Shown here: in pieces, positions 53,376 through 62,668 of the stretch | Position numbering within the stretch: position 1 is the first letter of the stretch | How the letters are laid out: each line of letters starts with the position of its first letter | Source: Anaerolineales bacterium UBA2181 | GTDB lineage: Bacteria; Chloroflexota; Anaerolineae; Promineifilales; UBA4811 | Assembly (NCBI GenBank): GCA_002328075.1 | Contig: DCVT01000041.1 | Span: 24,612 to 88,611 of the forward strand | Length of the DNA stretch: 64,000 nt | Direction: 5' to 3' | The notes under the pieces: model-generated | Database searches by the model: none | What the model was told of the DNA's origin: nothing | Seen by the model: only the letters and a program-made list of their open reading frames with translations | Position numbers and translations under genes: made by a program

Positions 53376-54539
53376 ATGGCAGCGATAACACAGCCAAGAA
53401 CAAAGACTTCCACGCGCCGATCGCCTGCCAAGAATGAAACCCTTGGGCCGGCTGCTGCGCCGACAGAGTCGGTCGATCAAGGCCGATACCCGCTGGGCAA
53501 GTTGCCCGCCTCCCACCTGCACCGCCTGTTGACCCGGTACGCCGTCAAGGACCCTTCGGTGATAGTCGGGCCGGGCGTGGGCGAGGATACGGCTGTAGTG
53601 GCGCTCTCGCCCGGCGCATACTTGGTGACCAAATCGGACCCGATCACCTTTGCCACCGACGAGATCGGTTGGTATGCGGTGCACGTGAACGCCAATGACA
53701 TTGCCTGTGCCGGCGCCCGACCGCGTTGGTGGATGGCAACGGTCTTGCTGCCGGAGGGTTCTACCACGGCCGCGTTGGTGGACGAGATTTTTGCCCAGAT
53801 GGACCGCGCCTGCGTTGAGGTGGGTGCGCTCTTGGTAGGCGGCCACACAGAGATTACCTATGGTCTTTCACGGCCGATTGTGGTGGGCACCATGTTGGGG
53901 CAGGTCATGCCAGACCAGGTCATCACAACCTCCGGAGCCCGGCCTGGCGACCGGCTGATCTTGACCAAGGGGATTGCGGTGGAGGGGACGGCCATCATTG
54001 CCCGCGAAAAGCGGACCGAGCTGGAGGCCACGCTGAGCAGCGAACTGCTGGACCGGTGCGCGGCGCTGCTCCACCAGCCGGGTATCAGCGTGGTTCGGGA
54101 TGCTCAGCTTGCCTTGCTGAGTGCTCCCGGGGGCGTGCATGCCATGCATGATCCCACTGAGGGTGGTGTTGCAACCGGATTGCACGAATTGGCTCAGGCC
54201 TGTGGGTGTGGCCTGGAGATCCAGGCAGACGCGTTGCCGGTGCTGCCGGAGACCCGGCTAGTCTGCCGGGCTCTTGGACTGGATCCGCTGGGCGTCATCG
54301 CGTCAGGCAGTTTGCTGGTGGCTGCGCAAGAAGAGTCGGTCGACGCCATTGTCCGTGCATTGGGTGCGTCCGGGATTGATGCCACGCCCATTGGCCGCGT
54401 GCTGCCGCCGGGCACCGAGGTATGGGTGAACCGAGGTAGCGAGCGTCACCTCTTGCCTACCTTTGCCCGCGATGAGGTGGCTCGGCTCTTTGATCGCCTC
54501 CCTGCTGCAAAACGGGTCCGTAAGAAAGCTGACCGTTGA
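53376..54539 (+). CDS. AIR synthase-related protein (HypE/ThiL/PurM superfamily)
   Basis: 387 residues. PurM-type fold: GPGVGEDTAVV, KSDPITFAT, the NANDIACAGARPRWW segment, GGHTEIT, PGDRLILTKGIAVEGT and the C-terminal HDPTEGGVATGLHELAQ. The same order is found in HypE, the hydrogenase maturation enzyme, but the C-terminal Cys of HypE that carries the cyano ligand is missing, so this is a paralogue of unknown substrate. A ~45-residue Thr/Ser/Pro-rich extension precedes the fold. No hyp genes nearby. Confidence 0.82.
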   Translation: MAAITQPRTKTSTRRSPAKNETLGPAAAPTESVDQGRYPLGKLPASHLHRLLTRYAVKDPSVIVGPGVGEDTAVVALSPGAYLVTKSDPITFATDEIGWYAVHVNANDIACAGARPRWWMATVLLPEGSTTAALVDEIFAQMDRACVEVGALLVGGHTEITYGLSRPIVVGTMLGQVMPDQVITTSGARPGDRLILTKGIAVEGTAIIAREKRTELEATLSSELLDRCAALLHQPGISVVRDAQLALLSAPGGVHAMHDPTEGGVATGLHELAQACGCGLEIQADALPVLPETRLVCRALGLDPLGVIASGSLLVAAQEESVDAIVRALGASGIDATPIGRVLPPGTEVWVNRGSERHLLPTFARDEVARLFDRLPAAKRVRKKADR

Positions 54540-55092
54540 CCGGCCTGAGCTTCGGCTGTCGACGTTGGGCCATCGAGCGGACCGGACAAACCCGAGGCTT
54601 AAATACCAACCTCCCTACCGTCGTCCCTCAACCGGCCGGAGTGGGGTACGGGCCAGCAGATTCTCCTGGCGGATTCGGCATACCCGGTGTTCTGACCCAC
54701 CCCGATCCGCGGTTGCGGTGTCGCCGACGCCCAAGGGCAGCGCATCCGTTGCCTGCGCTCACGGGCCAGGGTGCACATGCTCTTAGACAGAGCTCCTAGA
54801 TTTCTGGCAGGGCAGTCAAACGGCTGATCTGCAGTCTGAGGCCGGGGCAGTTCGCGGAATCCAGCACCAGCCGGATGGAGTATCAAGCCGGAATCCAGTG
54901 ATGGCCTTTGCGCAGTCCCGCGCGATTCGGCCCCCAGGGTCGTGGGGGCTGCATGGGACCGCGATTCGGGGGTGCGGTTACCCCGGGTCGCGCGAGCTGG
55001 TCGCCGCCACGCCGGGTCCAAGACCCGCAGCGTCAGCGCGGCCGGGCGAGTGGTTCCTGGTCAAGATGCTGCTGAATAGCAGCGAGGAGGGG
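54540..55092. other. Intergenic stretch without recognisable gene
   Basis: 553 bp between convergent genes. Open frames on both strands are Arg/Pro/Ala-rich shadows without start signals or domain similarity. I see no tRNA, terminator with T-run or repeat in it. Confidence 0.6.
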
Positions 55093-56058
55093 TCACCCGA
55101 GCGCCTGTGGCCGCCGGCACCGCAGGTACCAACTGCAAAGCTGCGAAACACCTTCATTAACGGAGACCGCCGGGTGGTAACCAAGCAATTCCCGGGCCTT
55201 GCGGATGTCCGCGTGAGTGGAGGGCACATCAGCCGCCATCATGGGCGCCGGTTCCAGGGTGGCTCTTTTCCCGGTCAGCTGCTCGATGAGCGCCACAAAG
55301 TCGGCCAACAACACGGGTTCCCCTCGACCCAGGTTGATGACCTCGTAACCCAGCGGCCGGTCGATGGCGGCTACTATTCCCTGGACCGTATCTGATACGT
55401 AAGTCCAATCCCGGTACATCTGGCCTGCGCGATACAGCGGCACGGGATGGCCGGAAAAGATGCTATCTAGCACCTTGTAGGCCATCATGTCCGGGCGGCC
55501 GCGGGGACCATACACGGTGAAAAAGCGCAAGACGGTGAAGGTGAGGCCAAACAGATGGTGGTAGGTAAAACCCAACAACTCACCGGCCTTCTTGGTGGCG
55601 GCGTACGGTTGGAGCGGCCGGTTGCAGGGATCGGTCTCGACAAACGGAAGGATTTTAGCGTCACCATAGACCGACGAGGTGGAGGCAAAGACCATGTGTG
55701 GTATCCCGCTTGAGCGGGCTGCGTCCAGTAGGTTTACAGTGCCGCCGACATTGACCTCGGCGTAGATGTCGGGGTGTTCCACCGCGTAGCGCACCCCGGC
55801 CATCGCCGCCAGGTGGGCCAGCGCATCAAAGTGGTCGGCCCCACACAGGGCCATCACGCGCGGCCGATCGCGTATGTCCCCTTCCACCATACGGAAACGC
55901 GGGTGCCCTTCCAGAAACGCAGCATTGGCCCGCTTGATCGCCGGGTCGTAATAGTCGTTAAAGTTGTCCAATCCCACGACTGTATCGCCACGGTTAAGCA
56001 ACGCTTCAGCCAGGTGGCTTCCGATGAAACCGGCCGCACCCGTCACCAGCACTCTCAT
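55093..56058 (-). CDS. NAD-dependent nucleotide-sugar epimerase/dehydratase
   Basis: 321 residues, extended SDR. TGAAGFIGSHL at the N-terminus binds NAD; the catalytic Tyr-Lys is in QPYAATKKAGE, with Ser in STSSVYG. The DNFNDYYDPAIKRAN stretch after strand 2 and the RFFTVYGPRGRPDM motif match UDP-glucuronate 4-epimerase most closely. Supplies an activated sugar for a surface polysaccharide, in line with the glycosyltransferases at 18-20 kb. Starts at ATG 56058, 61 nt after recJ ends on the same strand. Confidence 0.88.
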   Translation of the reverse strand: MRVLVTGAAGFIGSHLAEALLNRGDTVVGLDNFNDYYDPAIKRANAAFLEGHPRFRMVEGDIRDRPRVMALCGADHFDALAHLAAMAGVRYAVEHPDIYAEVNVGGTVNLLDAARSSGIPHMVFASTSSVYGDAKILPFVETDPCNRPLQPYAATKKAGELLGFTYHHLFGLTFTVLRFFTVYGPRGRPDMMAYKVLDSIFSGHPVPLYRAGQMYRDWTYVSDTVQGIVAAIDRPLGYEVINLGRGEPVLLADFVALIEQLTGKRATLEPAPMMAADVPSTHADIRKARELLGYHPAVSVNEGVSQLCSWYLRCRRPQALG

Positions 56059-56119
56059 TTATCCGTCCTGGGTGTGATCAATGTCCTTCCGGGCAGCTAT
56101 TCAGCCCGGCCATGTGGTC

Positions 56120-57853
56120 TCAAACCAGTAGTGGCAGCGGCGGTTGCTGTGCCGGCCGCATATCCTGGATGTTCAGTTGCAGGTTGGACTCGCCGTTCCA
56201 CTCGTGTTCCTCCAAACGATAGACGATGTCCATATGTTCTCGCAGCTGGCCGGCGCGGTTACCCATGCGAAAGGCGATGGCGTCAAAGGTTCGCCCGTCC
56301 TGCTCCAACAGAAGCTTGAGATGGGCGCCGTCCGTCCCAACCGGTCGGCAGTTGCTGACGCGGACCGCCGGGCTCAAGAAGAGGGGCGACGGGTTGCCAT
56401 AACCGCACGGCTCCAACCGCGCCAGCGATTCATGCACTTCCCAGATGATATCCCTGACCTTGAGCTCCTCGTCAATCTGCAGCGTTGGGGTGAGGTCTCG
56501 ACCGGCTAACTGCTCTTGGGCGATGCCTGAAAGCCGCTCCCGCAACTGCGGCAGGAGCTCCGCCCGGATGGTGAAACCGGCGGCTGCCGCGTGACCGCCG
56601 TGTTTTTCCAACAGATCTCCACACTGGTCCAAAGCCTCGGTGATGTGAAACTCGGGGATGCTGCGACACGAGCCGACTGCCCGGTTGCCCCGGATCTGGA
56701 CGGCCACTGCCGGCCGGTAGTGTGTCTCCTGCAACTGGCTGGCGATCAGCCCGACCAGGCCGGGCGGAAAGTCGGCGTGGGCTGCAAACACCAGGTGTGG
56801 CTCCCTTCCCTCCCGCAGGGCGATCTCCTCTGCCTGGACGGCCAGGCGGCGTGTCTTTTCCTGGCGCTGCCGGTTCAGTTGGTTCAGTAGACACGCCTGC
56901 TCATCAGCTTTGGCCGGGTTGCGGGTGATCAACAATTTGGCCGCGTGATACGCGTGGTCCATCCGGCCGGCCGCGTTGATCCGTGGACCCAGTCCAAAGC
57001 CAAGCGTGGTGGCGTTGATCTGGCTGGCTCGGATGCCGGCGGCCTTGAGCAACGCGACCAGACCCGGCCGGCGCCCCTGCCGGATGACCTGCATCCCCCG
57101 GTAGACCAGCGAGCGGTTCTCGCCTATCAGCGGCACCAGGTCGGCCACGGTTCCCAGTGCCACCAGGTCCAGCAGGTCGGTTTCATCGATGCCACGCATG
57201 GGCAGGCCAGAGAGCACCAACGCCTGCACCAGTTTCAGCGCAATGCCACAACCCGCCAGGTCCCGGTCTGGGTAGCAATCCCCCGGTTGGCGAGGGTCGA
57301 CGATGGCCAAAGCAGGAGGCAACTCTCTCCCTGGTGCGTGATGATCGGTGACAATAACCTCCAGGCCCAACCCGTTGGCATGGCGCACCTGTTCGACCTC
57401 GCGTATGCCACAGTCGACCGTGACGACCAGGTGGCTACCTTTGGATGCCAGCTGCTCCAACGCATCGCTGTTGAGCCCGTATCCTTCCTCGACCCGGTGC
57501 GGAATGTAAGGCTGGACGCGCTCGGCGCCCATCGCCCGGAGCGCCTGGGTGAGCAACACCGCCCCGGTGACTCCATCCGCGTCATAATCGCCATAAATGG
57601 CGATCGGCTCTCCGCTGCGGATAGCCTGGGTCAACCGGCCGACCGCGGCATCCATTCCGCTCAGCAGTCCCGGGTCGTCAGACTGAGGATTGCGATACGC
57701 GAGGAATGCATCCGCCTCGGCTGGATCGACGATGCCCCGGTTGTAGAGCACCTGGAGCAGCACCGGATCTCCGGCCAACTCCGGAGCAGCCTCGCTGAAA
57801 CGGCGCAGGTGTGAAGCCGGTGCGGGGCTGAAGCGTTGCCAACGCATGTTCAT
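56120..57853 (-). CDS. recJ: Single-stranded-DNA-specific exonuclease RecJ
   Basis: About 577 residues, RecJ length. DHH phosphoesterase motifs: DYDADGVTG, VDCGIRE, TDHHAPG, and in the DHHA1 domain RINAAGRMDHA and HGGHAAAAGF. A C-terminal OB-fold region follows. Degrades 5' single strands in mismatch repair and recombination. ATG 57853 and ATG 57847 are both possible; the first gives two extra residues. Confidence 0.95.
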   Translation of the reverse strand: MNMRWQRFSPAPASHLRRFSEAAPELAGDPVLLQVLYNRGIVDPAEADAFLAYRNPQSDDPGLLSGMDAAVGRLTQAIRSGEPIAIYGDYDADGVTGAVLLTQALRAMGAERVQPYIPHRVEEGYGLNSDALEQLASKGSHLVVTVDCGIREVEQVRHANGLGLEVIVTDHHAPGRELPPALAIVDPRQPGDCYPDRDLAGCGIALKLVQALVLSGLPMRGIDETDLLDLVALGTVADLVPLIGENRSLVYRGMQVIRQGRRPGLVALLKAAGIRASQINATTLGFGLGPRINAAGRMDHAYHAAKLLITRNPAKADEQACLLNQLNRQRQEKTRRLAVQAEEIALREGREPHLVFAAHADFPPGLVGLIASQLQETHYRPAVAVQIRGNRAVGSCRSIPEFHITEALDQCGDLLEKHGGHAAAAGFTIRAELLPQLRERLSGIAQEQLAGRDLTPTLQIDEELKVRDIIWEVHESLARLEPCGYGNPSPLFLSPAVRVSNCRPVGTDGAHLKLLLEQDGRTFDAIAFRMGNRAGQLREHMDIVYRLEEHEWNGESNLQLNIQDMRPAQQPPLPLLV

Positions 57854-57912
57854 GGCACCTGATGTGCTCGCGCAAAGAGAGGGCCGGCGCCACAGTCCGG
57901 GCACCGGGGGGG

Positions 57913-57949
57913 AAAAAAGAGGCTCTCACACGGCGACGGAGAGAGCCTC
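57913..57949 (-). terminator. Rho-independent terminator of the DUF4870 gene
   Basis: On the minus strand GAGGCTCTC (57949-57941) pairs with GAGAGCCTC (57927-57919) and is followed by six T (57918-57913). Confidence 0.9.
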
Positions 57950-57966
57950 GGGATCTGCACGTCCAG

Positions 57967-58302
57967 TTAGATCCAGTTCTGTTTCTTGCAGAAATCGGTC
58001 AAAAAGGGAACGGTCACCCATTTGCCGTTGTAGGCCTGAACCCCCAGGTATATCTGGTAGATAAACACAGCAACGCCGACAAAGCATCCGATGATCACCG
58101 CGGAAAGCACACCGGAAATCACCCAGCTGGCTACGCCGAGTACCAACGCCTGCATGGCGTTGAATTTGATGAACGGTCGGGATTTCTTGTCCTCCAGCAA
58201 CAAGACGATGATGGGAACCAGGGGAGCAAGAATCCAGCTTAGAAGGGCCCACAACTTGTCATCACTGGTAATTTCCTCGGGCGATACGTTTTGGTCGACC
58301 AT
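57967..58302 (-). CDS. DUF4870 family small membrane protein
   Basis: 111 residues with three hydrophobic helices (about 20-40, 50-78, 78-95). The start SPEEITSDDKLWALLSWIL, the central PFIKFNAMQALVLGV and the final YNGKWVTVPFLTDF are typical of DUF4870. Function unknown in the family. ATG 58302 follows AAGGAG. It has its own promoter and terminator, hence monocistronic. Confidence 0.85.
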   Translation of the reverse strand: MVDQNVSPEEITSDDKLWALLSWILAPLVPIIVLLLEDKKSRPFIKFNAMQALVLGVASWVISGVLSAVIIGCFVGVAVFIYQIYLGVQAYNGKWVTVPFLTDFCKKQNWI

Positions 58303-58344
58303 GGCGCACTCCTTTTCCAACTGATGTGAATACCACCGGGACGT

Positions 58345-58372
58345 ATTTTAGCACACAGCGGGCAAAAGTCAA
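58345..58372 (-). promoter_or_regulatory. Promoter of the DUF4870 gene
   Basis: Minus strand: TTGACT (58372-58367), 16-bp spacer, TAAAAT (58350-58345). Confidence 0.7.
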
Positions 58373-58377
58373 CAGGT

Positions 58378-58406
58378 TTGGCGGTGGTCGCCGGTTGTGC
58401 TAGAAT
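58378..58406 (+). promoter_or_regulatory. Promoter of fmt-glpK-panE
   Basis: TTGGCG (58378-58383), 17-bp spacer, TAGAAT (58401-58406). It lies inside the 5' end of the open frame, so fmt must start downstream. Five base pairs from the divergent promoter. Confidence 0.6.
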
Positions 58407-58458
58407 CCCCAAGAGATTGCGGCCCGGGCCGGTGGGCAGAAAGAGCGGTGAATCGGAT

Positions 58459-59397
58459 ATGATGCGGATCGTGTTCATGGGATCGGCCGAGTTCAGCGTG
58501 CCGTCGCTGCTGGCGCTTCACATGGGGTATGAGCTGGTGGGTGTGGTCACGCAACCTGACCGCCCGGCCGGCCGTGGGCGCAAGCTGACTGCCAACCCGG
58601 TCAAACGGATGGCGCAAGCCACCGGGGTTCCTCTGAGCCAGCCCGCGTCTTTGCATGCATCAGAGGCAGTGGACCAGTTGAGAGATTGGCGACCGGACCT
58701 GGTGGTGGTAGCTGCATTTGGTCAGATCCTGCGCAAGGAGGTATTGCTGCTGCCCGAATACGGATGCATCAACGTCCACGCTTCGCTGCTGCCGCGCTGG
58801 CGTGGCGCCGCCCCAGCAGCGGCCGCCATCCTGGCGGGTGACTCGGTGACCGGGGTAACTCTCATCAAGATGGATGCTGGCCTGGACACGGGACCCATCC
58901 TGGCGCGGAATGATACCCCGCTGGAGCCGGATGACACGACTGCCAGTTTGACCGCCCGGCTGGCAGAAATGGGCGCCCAACTGCTGGTGGACACGCTGCC
59001 GTCGTATCTGGAAGGTGACCTGACTCCGCGTCCGCAACCAGACACCGGCGTGACCTTTGCTCCCCAGTTGACCAAGGAGTCCGGCCTGATCGACTGGCAC
59101 CAGCCGGTGGATCGGATAGACCGCCAAGTTCGTGCCTACAATCCCTGGCCGGCGGCGCACACCTTTTGGCGTGGTCAGCGACTGACGGTGTGGGAAATGG
59201 TCCCGCTGCCCTATTGGATGGGACCGGAATCGCCGGGCACCGTCTTTGCCGGGGAGGTCTCGCCCATGGTGGCCACCGGTGAGGGTGCGGCGTGGCTCAT
59301 CCGTCTGCAGCCGGCTGGAAAGGCCAAAATGGGTTCGGAGCACTTTGTGGTTGGCCGTCCGGGGTTTGTCGGTTCTGTCTTGGGTGCTGAGGAGTGA
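58459..59397 (+). CDS. fmt: Methionyl-tRNA formyltransferase
   Basis: 312 residues, normal for Fmt. Formylates initiator Met-tRNA with 10-formyl-THF. Catalytic Asn-His-Asp: NVHASLLPRWRGAAP and KMDAGLDTGPIL, plus VTQPDRPAGRGRKL near residue 35. ATG 58459 (or 58462) is preferred, as the longer frame contains the promoter. Ends 2 nt before the glpK ATG; the ribosome-binding site for glpK lies in its last codons. Confidence 0.95.
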   Translation: MMRIVFMGSAEFSVPSLLALHMGYELVGVVTQPDRPAGRGRKLTANPVKRMAQATGVPLSQPASLHASEAVDQLRDWRPDLVVVAAFGQILRKEVLLLPEYGCINVHASLLPRWRGAAPAAAAILAGDSVTGVTLIKMDAGLDTGPILARNDTPLEPDDTTASLTARLAEMGAQLLVDTLPSYLEGDLTPRPQPDTGVTFAPQLTKESGLIDWHQPVDRIDRQVRAYNPWPAAHTFWRGQRLTVWEMVPLPYWMGPESPGTVFAGEVSPMVATGEGAAWLIRLQPAGKAKMGSEHFVVGRPGFVGSVLGAEE

Positions 59398-59399
59398 CC

Positions 59400-60893
59400 A
59401 TGGCGCGTTATGTGTTGGCCCTGGATCAGGGCACGACTTCCTCGCGAGCAATTCTGTTTGATCAGGACGGCCGGATAGCGGCCGTCGCCCAACAAGAGTT
59501 CCCCCAAATCTACCCCCAACCCGGGTGGGTCGAGCACGATCCGGTGGCAATCTGGTCATCTCAATTACAGGTGGCACGGGATGCGCTGGAAAACGCCCGC
59601 GCGCGGGCAGCGGATTTGGCAGCTATTGGCATCACCAATCAGCGGGAGACGACCTTGATCTGGGATCGATCCACCGGCCAACCGATTCACAACGCCATCG
59701 TTTGGCAATGTCGTCGAACCGCTCCACTGTGCGATCAACTCAAAGCAGAAGGGTTCGATTCGGAGATTCGACAGCGGACCGGTTTGGTGACTGATGCCTA
59801 TTTTTCCGGCACCAAAGTCGCCTGGCTGCTGGACCAGGTGCCCGGAGCGCGAACGCGGGCCGAGGCGGGTGACCTGGCCTTCGGCACGGTGGACACGTTC
59901 TTGCTCTGGCGCCTTTCTGCCGGCCGGCTGCACGCCACGGATGTCTCCAATGCCAGCCGAACGATGCTATTTAACATCCACACGCTGGATTGGGACGACG
60001 CTATCTTGGCTCGGCTGCACATCCCGCGGGCGCTGTTGCCGGCTGTTCGGCCGTCCAGCGCAGTCTATGGCGAAACCGAACCCACCTGGTTGGGTGGGGC
60101 CATCCCGCTGGCGGGGATGGCCGGGGACCAGCAGGCAGCAACTTATGGCCAGACCTGCTTTGCTCCGCGCATGGCGAAGAACACCTATGGCACCGGCTGC
60201 TTCATGCTGCTGAACACCGGCCCGACCGCGGTGCAGTCCCACCACGGGCTGTTGACCACCATAGGTTGGCGGGTGGGCGACCAACCGGTGGTCTATGCGC
60301 TGGAAGGCAGCGTCTTTGTGGCCGGTGCGGCGGTTCAGTGGCTGCGCGACGGATTGGGGATCATCCGGCGGAGCAGCGACGTGGAGCCGTTGGCGGCCGG
60401 GGTGGCAGATAGCGGAGGCGTCTACATGGTGCCGGCCTTTGTGGGGTTGGGTGCGCCCTATTGGGACCCCTATGCGCGGGGCACGGTGGTCGGCCTGACT
60501 CGGGGCAGCACCGCGGCGCATCTGGCCCGCGCCACGCTGGAGAGCATCGCCTATCAGACGCGGGATGTTGTAGACGCCATGGTTGCAGACTCGGGCCTAG
60601 AGCTCCAAGCCTTGCGGGCGGACGGAGGCGCAGCGCAGAACGCCCTACTGATGCAGTTCCAGGCCGACATGTTGGGCGTGCCGGTGGAGGTGCCGGTGGT
60701 GGCGGAAACGACTGCGTTGGGGGCGGCCTACCTGGCGGGTCAGGCGGTAGGGTTCTGGACGGGAGAGGACGAATTGACGGCCAAATGGTCGTTGGCGCGG
60801 CGCTATGAACCTTGCATGCCGGTCGACCGGCGCGAGGCGCTATTCGCTGGTTGGCGCCGGGCGGTCGCCCGGGCGCAGGACTGGGTAGCCTGA
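59400..60893 (+). CDS. glpK: Glycerol kinase
   Basis: 497 residues. FGGY kinase: ALDQGTTSSRAILFD (ATP), GWVEHDP, ITNQRETTLIWD, the substrate site WQCRRTA, AGDQQAATYGQ, NTYGTGCFMLLNTG and RADGGAAQNALLMQ. Makes glycerol 3-phosphate. GAGGAG (59389-59394) precedes ATG 59400. No glycerol facilitator or dehydrogenase follows; instead it is 3 nt from panE. Confidence 0.95.
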   Translation: MARYVLALDQGTTSSRAILFDQDGRIAAVAQQEFPQIYPQPGWVEHDPVAIWSSQLQVARDALENARARAADLAAIGITNQRETTLIWDRSTGQPIHNAIVWQCRRTAPLCDQLKAEGFDSEIRQRTGLVTDAYFSGTKVAWLLDQVPGARTRAEAGDLAFGTVDTFLLWRLSAGRLHATDVSNASRTMLFNIHTLDWDDAILARLHIPRALLPAVRPSSAVYGETEPTWLGGAIPLAGMAGDQQAATYGQTCFAPRMAKNTYGTGCFMLLNTGPTAVQSHHGLLTTIGWRVGDQPVVYALEGSVFVAGAAVQWLRDGLGIIRRSSDVEPLAAGVADSGGVYMVPAFVGLGAPYWDPYARGTVVGLTRGSTAAHLARATLESIAYQTRDVVDAMVADSGLELQALRADGGAAQNALLMQFQADMLGVPVEVPVVAETTALGAAYLAGQAVGFWTGEDELTAKWSLARRYEPCMPVDRREALFAGWRRAVARAQDWVA

Positions 60894-60896
60894 GCT

Positions 60897-62516
60897 ATGC
60901 CGGTAACCTGCTCCAATCCCGGCTGCGCCCACAGCCGACCCACGGGGTTTGCCAGTTTTGTCAGCCTGCTGTGTGCGTCCACCGGTAGACATGCTGAGCC
61001 CTGGGCGTTTGCTCACCTGAGTTGCGCTCAAGAGGTCTCGTCTCAATTGCTGGCGCCCAAGGCGGATGTGCCGCCGGGCGAGGAGCTGGTCATCACGTTT
61101 GATCCGGTCGAACGCATCGTCACCCGGCGCAGGCTGACCCATTGCTACACCTGCGGCCAACCCGGCTGCCTGGTTGACCTTCTGCGCCGGCATGGCGACC
61201 AGGCGATCAGGGGCCTGTTAGAGCTGGCGCAGCGGGACCTGTTAGGCGCTCTCGACCGGATACCGGCCGACCTGGAACCGCGCGGCCGCCAGCAATTGCT
61301 GGAGGTCATCGAGTTGGTCGCTCGCGACGGCGGTTTACCGGGGGCGGGGGGCATCATTCGCCAGTGGGTCGTCCTGCAACCGCATCAGCGCCCAGGAGAA
61401 CCGGCCGGCCTGACCCGTTGGGCACGGGGGGAGAGCTGCTTTCCGGTTGATGGGAAACGCGTTCTGGTTGTGGGCGCGGGCGCCGTTGGGTGCCTATTGG
61501 CGGCCCGCCTGCAACTTGCCGGGCACCCGGTGGTGCTAGTGGGTCGCCCCGAGCAGGTGGCCGCCATCCGTGACAGCGGGTTGCAGGTGCAGGATGGCAG
61601 TCAGACGCTGGCAACCCGGCCGGCGGCCATCGTTGCCTCGCTGGAGGAAGCGTTTGTGCTTTCCCGGGAGTACGACTTGAGTATCCTGGCAGTCAAGGCG
61701 TACGATCTCCAGGAGGTGCTGGGCCGGTTGGCGTCCACGCCGGGGAGCCTGCCGCGGGCGGTGATGACGCCCCAGAGCGGGGTTGGTGCCGAGGAGTCGG
61801 CGGCCGAGACTTGCGGCCCGCAGAGGGTGCTGGCAGCTGCACTGACCATTCCGGTGACGGTGGTCACCCGGGGGTCGGTGGCCGTGGATCAACCCGGCCG
61901 GGGGCTGGCGTTGGCGCCCTATTTGGCCGGCGAGCCGGTGGATGAGTGGGTAGCGCTGTTTCAGGAGGCCGGGTTCGCAGCCACCGGTCATCCTGAGCAC
62001 CAGGCCATCAAATGGTCCAAGCTGTTTGCCAGCCTGGCAGCGAACGCCACCTGTGCTGTCCTGGCTCGGAAACCGGCCGTGATTTACCGGCACGCGCCCA
62101 CGTTTGCGTTGGAGCGGGCCATGCTGCGCGAAACGCTGGCCGTGATCAAGGCACTGGAGGTACCGCTGGTGGATCTTCCCGGCACTCCGATCCGGCCGCT
62201 GGCACGGGTGGTGCAGTTGATGCCGGCCGGGATGGCTCAAAGTCGGCTGGCGGCCCAACTGGAACGTGAACGCCGGGAAAAGATGCCACTGCTGTATCTG
62301 GACCTGGCGGCGGGCAAGCCGAGCGAGGTGAGCTGGCTCAACGGGGCGGTGGCTGAGGCCGGCCGGCTGTGCCATGTGCCGACGCCGGTGAACCGGGTGC
62401 TGGACGAGGTGCTTAACCAGATCACGGCCGGGACTCTGCCATGGGACGACTTTCGGGGCAAGCCGCAGGCGCTGCTGGCGCGGGTGCGCGCAACACAGGG
62501 TCGCAAGGGCACGTGA
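60897..62516 (+). CDS. panE: 2-dehydropantoate 2-reductase with Cys-rich N-terminal extension
   Basis: 539 residues. From ~187 on it is a full ketopantoate reductase (pantothenate pathway): KRVLVVGAGAVGCLLAARL, AVKAYD, IKWSKLFASLAANATCAVL with the catalytic Lys, and KPSEVSWLNGAV with the active-site Glu. The first ~185 residues are unlike the family: Cys at 5, 10, 26, 43, 83, 86 and 91 with His 12, 40 and 82, a possible zinc site, then a helical part. No start codon and ribosome-binding site for a separate panE is seen. ATG 60897 lies 3 nt after glpK. Confidence 0.85.
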   Translation: MPVTCSNPGCAHSRPTGFASFVSLLCASTGRHAEPWAFAHLSCAQEVSSQLLAPKADVPPGEELVITFDPVERIVTRRRLTHCYTCGQPGCLVDLLRRHGDQAIRGLLELAQRDLLGALDRIPADLEPRGRQQLLEVIELVARDGGLPGAGGIIRQWVVLQPHQRPGEPAGLTRWARGESCFPVDGKRVLVVGAGAVGCLLAARLQLAGHPVVLVGRPEQVAAIRDSGLQVQDGSQTLATRPAAIVASLEEAFVLSREYDLSILAVKAYDLQEVLGRLASTPGSLPRAVMTPQSGVGAEESAAETCGPQRVLAAALTIPVTVVTRGSVAVDQPGRGLALAPYLAGEPVDEWVALFQEAGFAATGHPEHQAIKWSKLFASLAANATCAVLARKPAVIYRHAPTFALERAMLRETLAVIKALEVPLVDLPGTPIRPLARVVQLMPAGMAQSRLAAQLERERREKMPLLYLDLAAGKPSEVSWLNGAVAEAGRLCHVPTPVNRVLDEVLNQITAGTLPWDDFRGKPQALLARVRATQGRKGT

Positions 62517-62546
62517 CGGGCGCGGTTCGGCTGGCGGCTGCGTTGC

Positions 62547-62574
62547 TTGCCAGGTGGGGATTGTTTGGTATACT
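62547..62574 (+). promoter_or_regulatory. tRNA-Pro promoter
   Basis: TTGCCA (62547-62552), 16-bp spacer, TATACT (62569-62574). Expected start near 62581, three bases ahead of the tRNA. Confidence 0.75.
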
Positions 62575-62583
62575 AGCGATGTT

Positions 62584-62658
62584 CGGGGCGTGGCCCAGTC
62601 CGGCTAGGGCGCTACAATGGGGTTGTAGAGGTCCCCGGTTCAAATCCGGGCGCCCCGA
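62584..62658 (+). tRNA. tRNA-Pro (anticodon GGG)
   Basis: 75 nt. Acceptor CGGGGCG/CGCCCCG (7 bp), U8-G9, D stem GCCC/GGGC, anticodon stem CTACA/TGTAG with the loop ATGGGGT (anticodon GGG at 62617-62619, preceded by T33 and followed by G37), 5-nt variable loop, T arm CCCGG-TTCAAAT-CCGGG, discriminator A. C1 and G37 fit proline. CCA is not encoded. Confidence 0.95.
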
Positions 62659-62668
62659 CAGAAGAAGG

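Noticed and set aside
54599..55021. 140-codon minus-strand frame in the gap before the epimerase gene
   Set aside because: No start signal, no domain, shadow-like composition rich in Arg, Pro and Ala.
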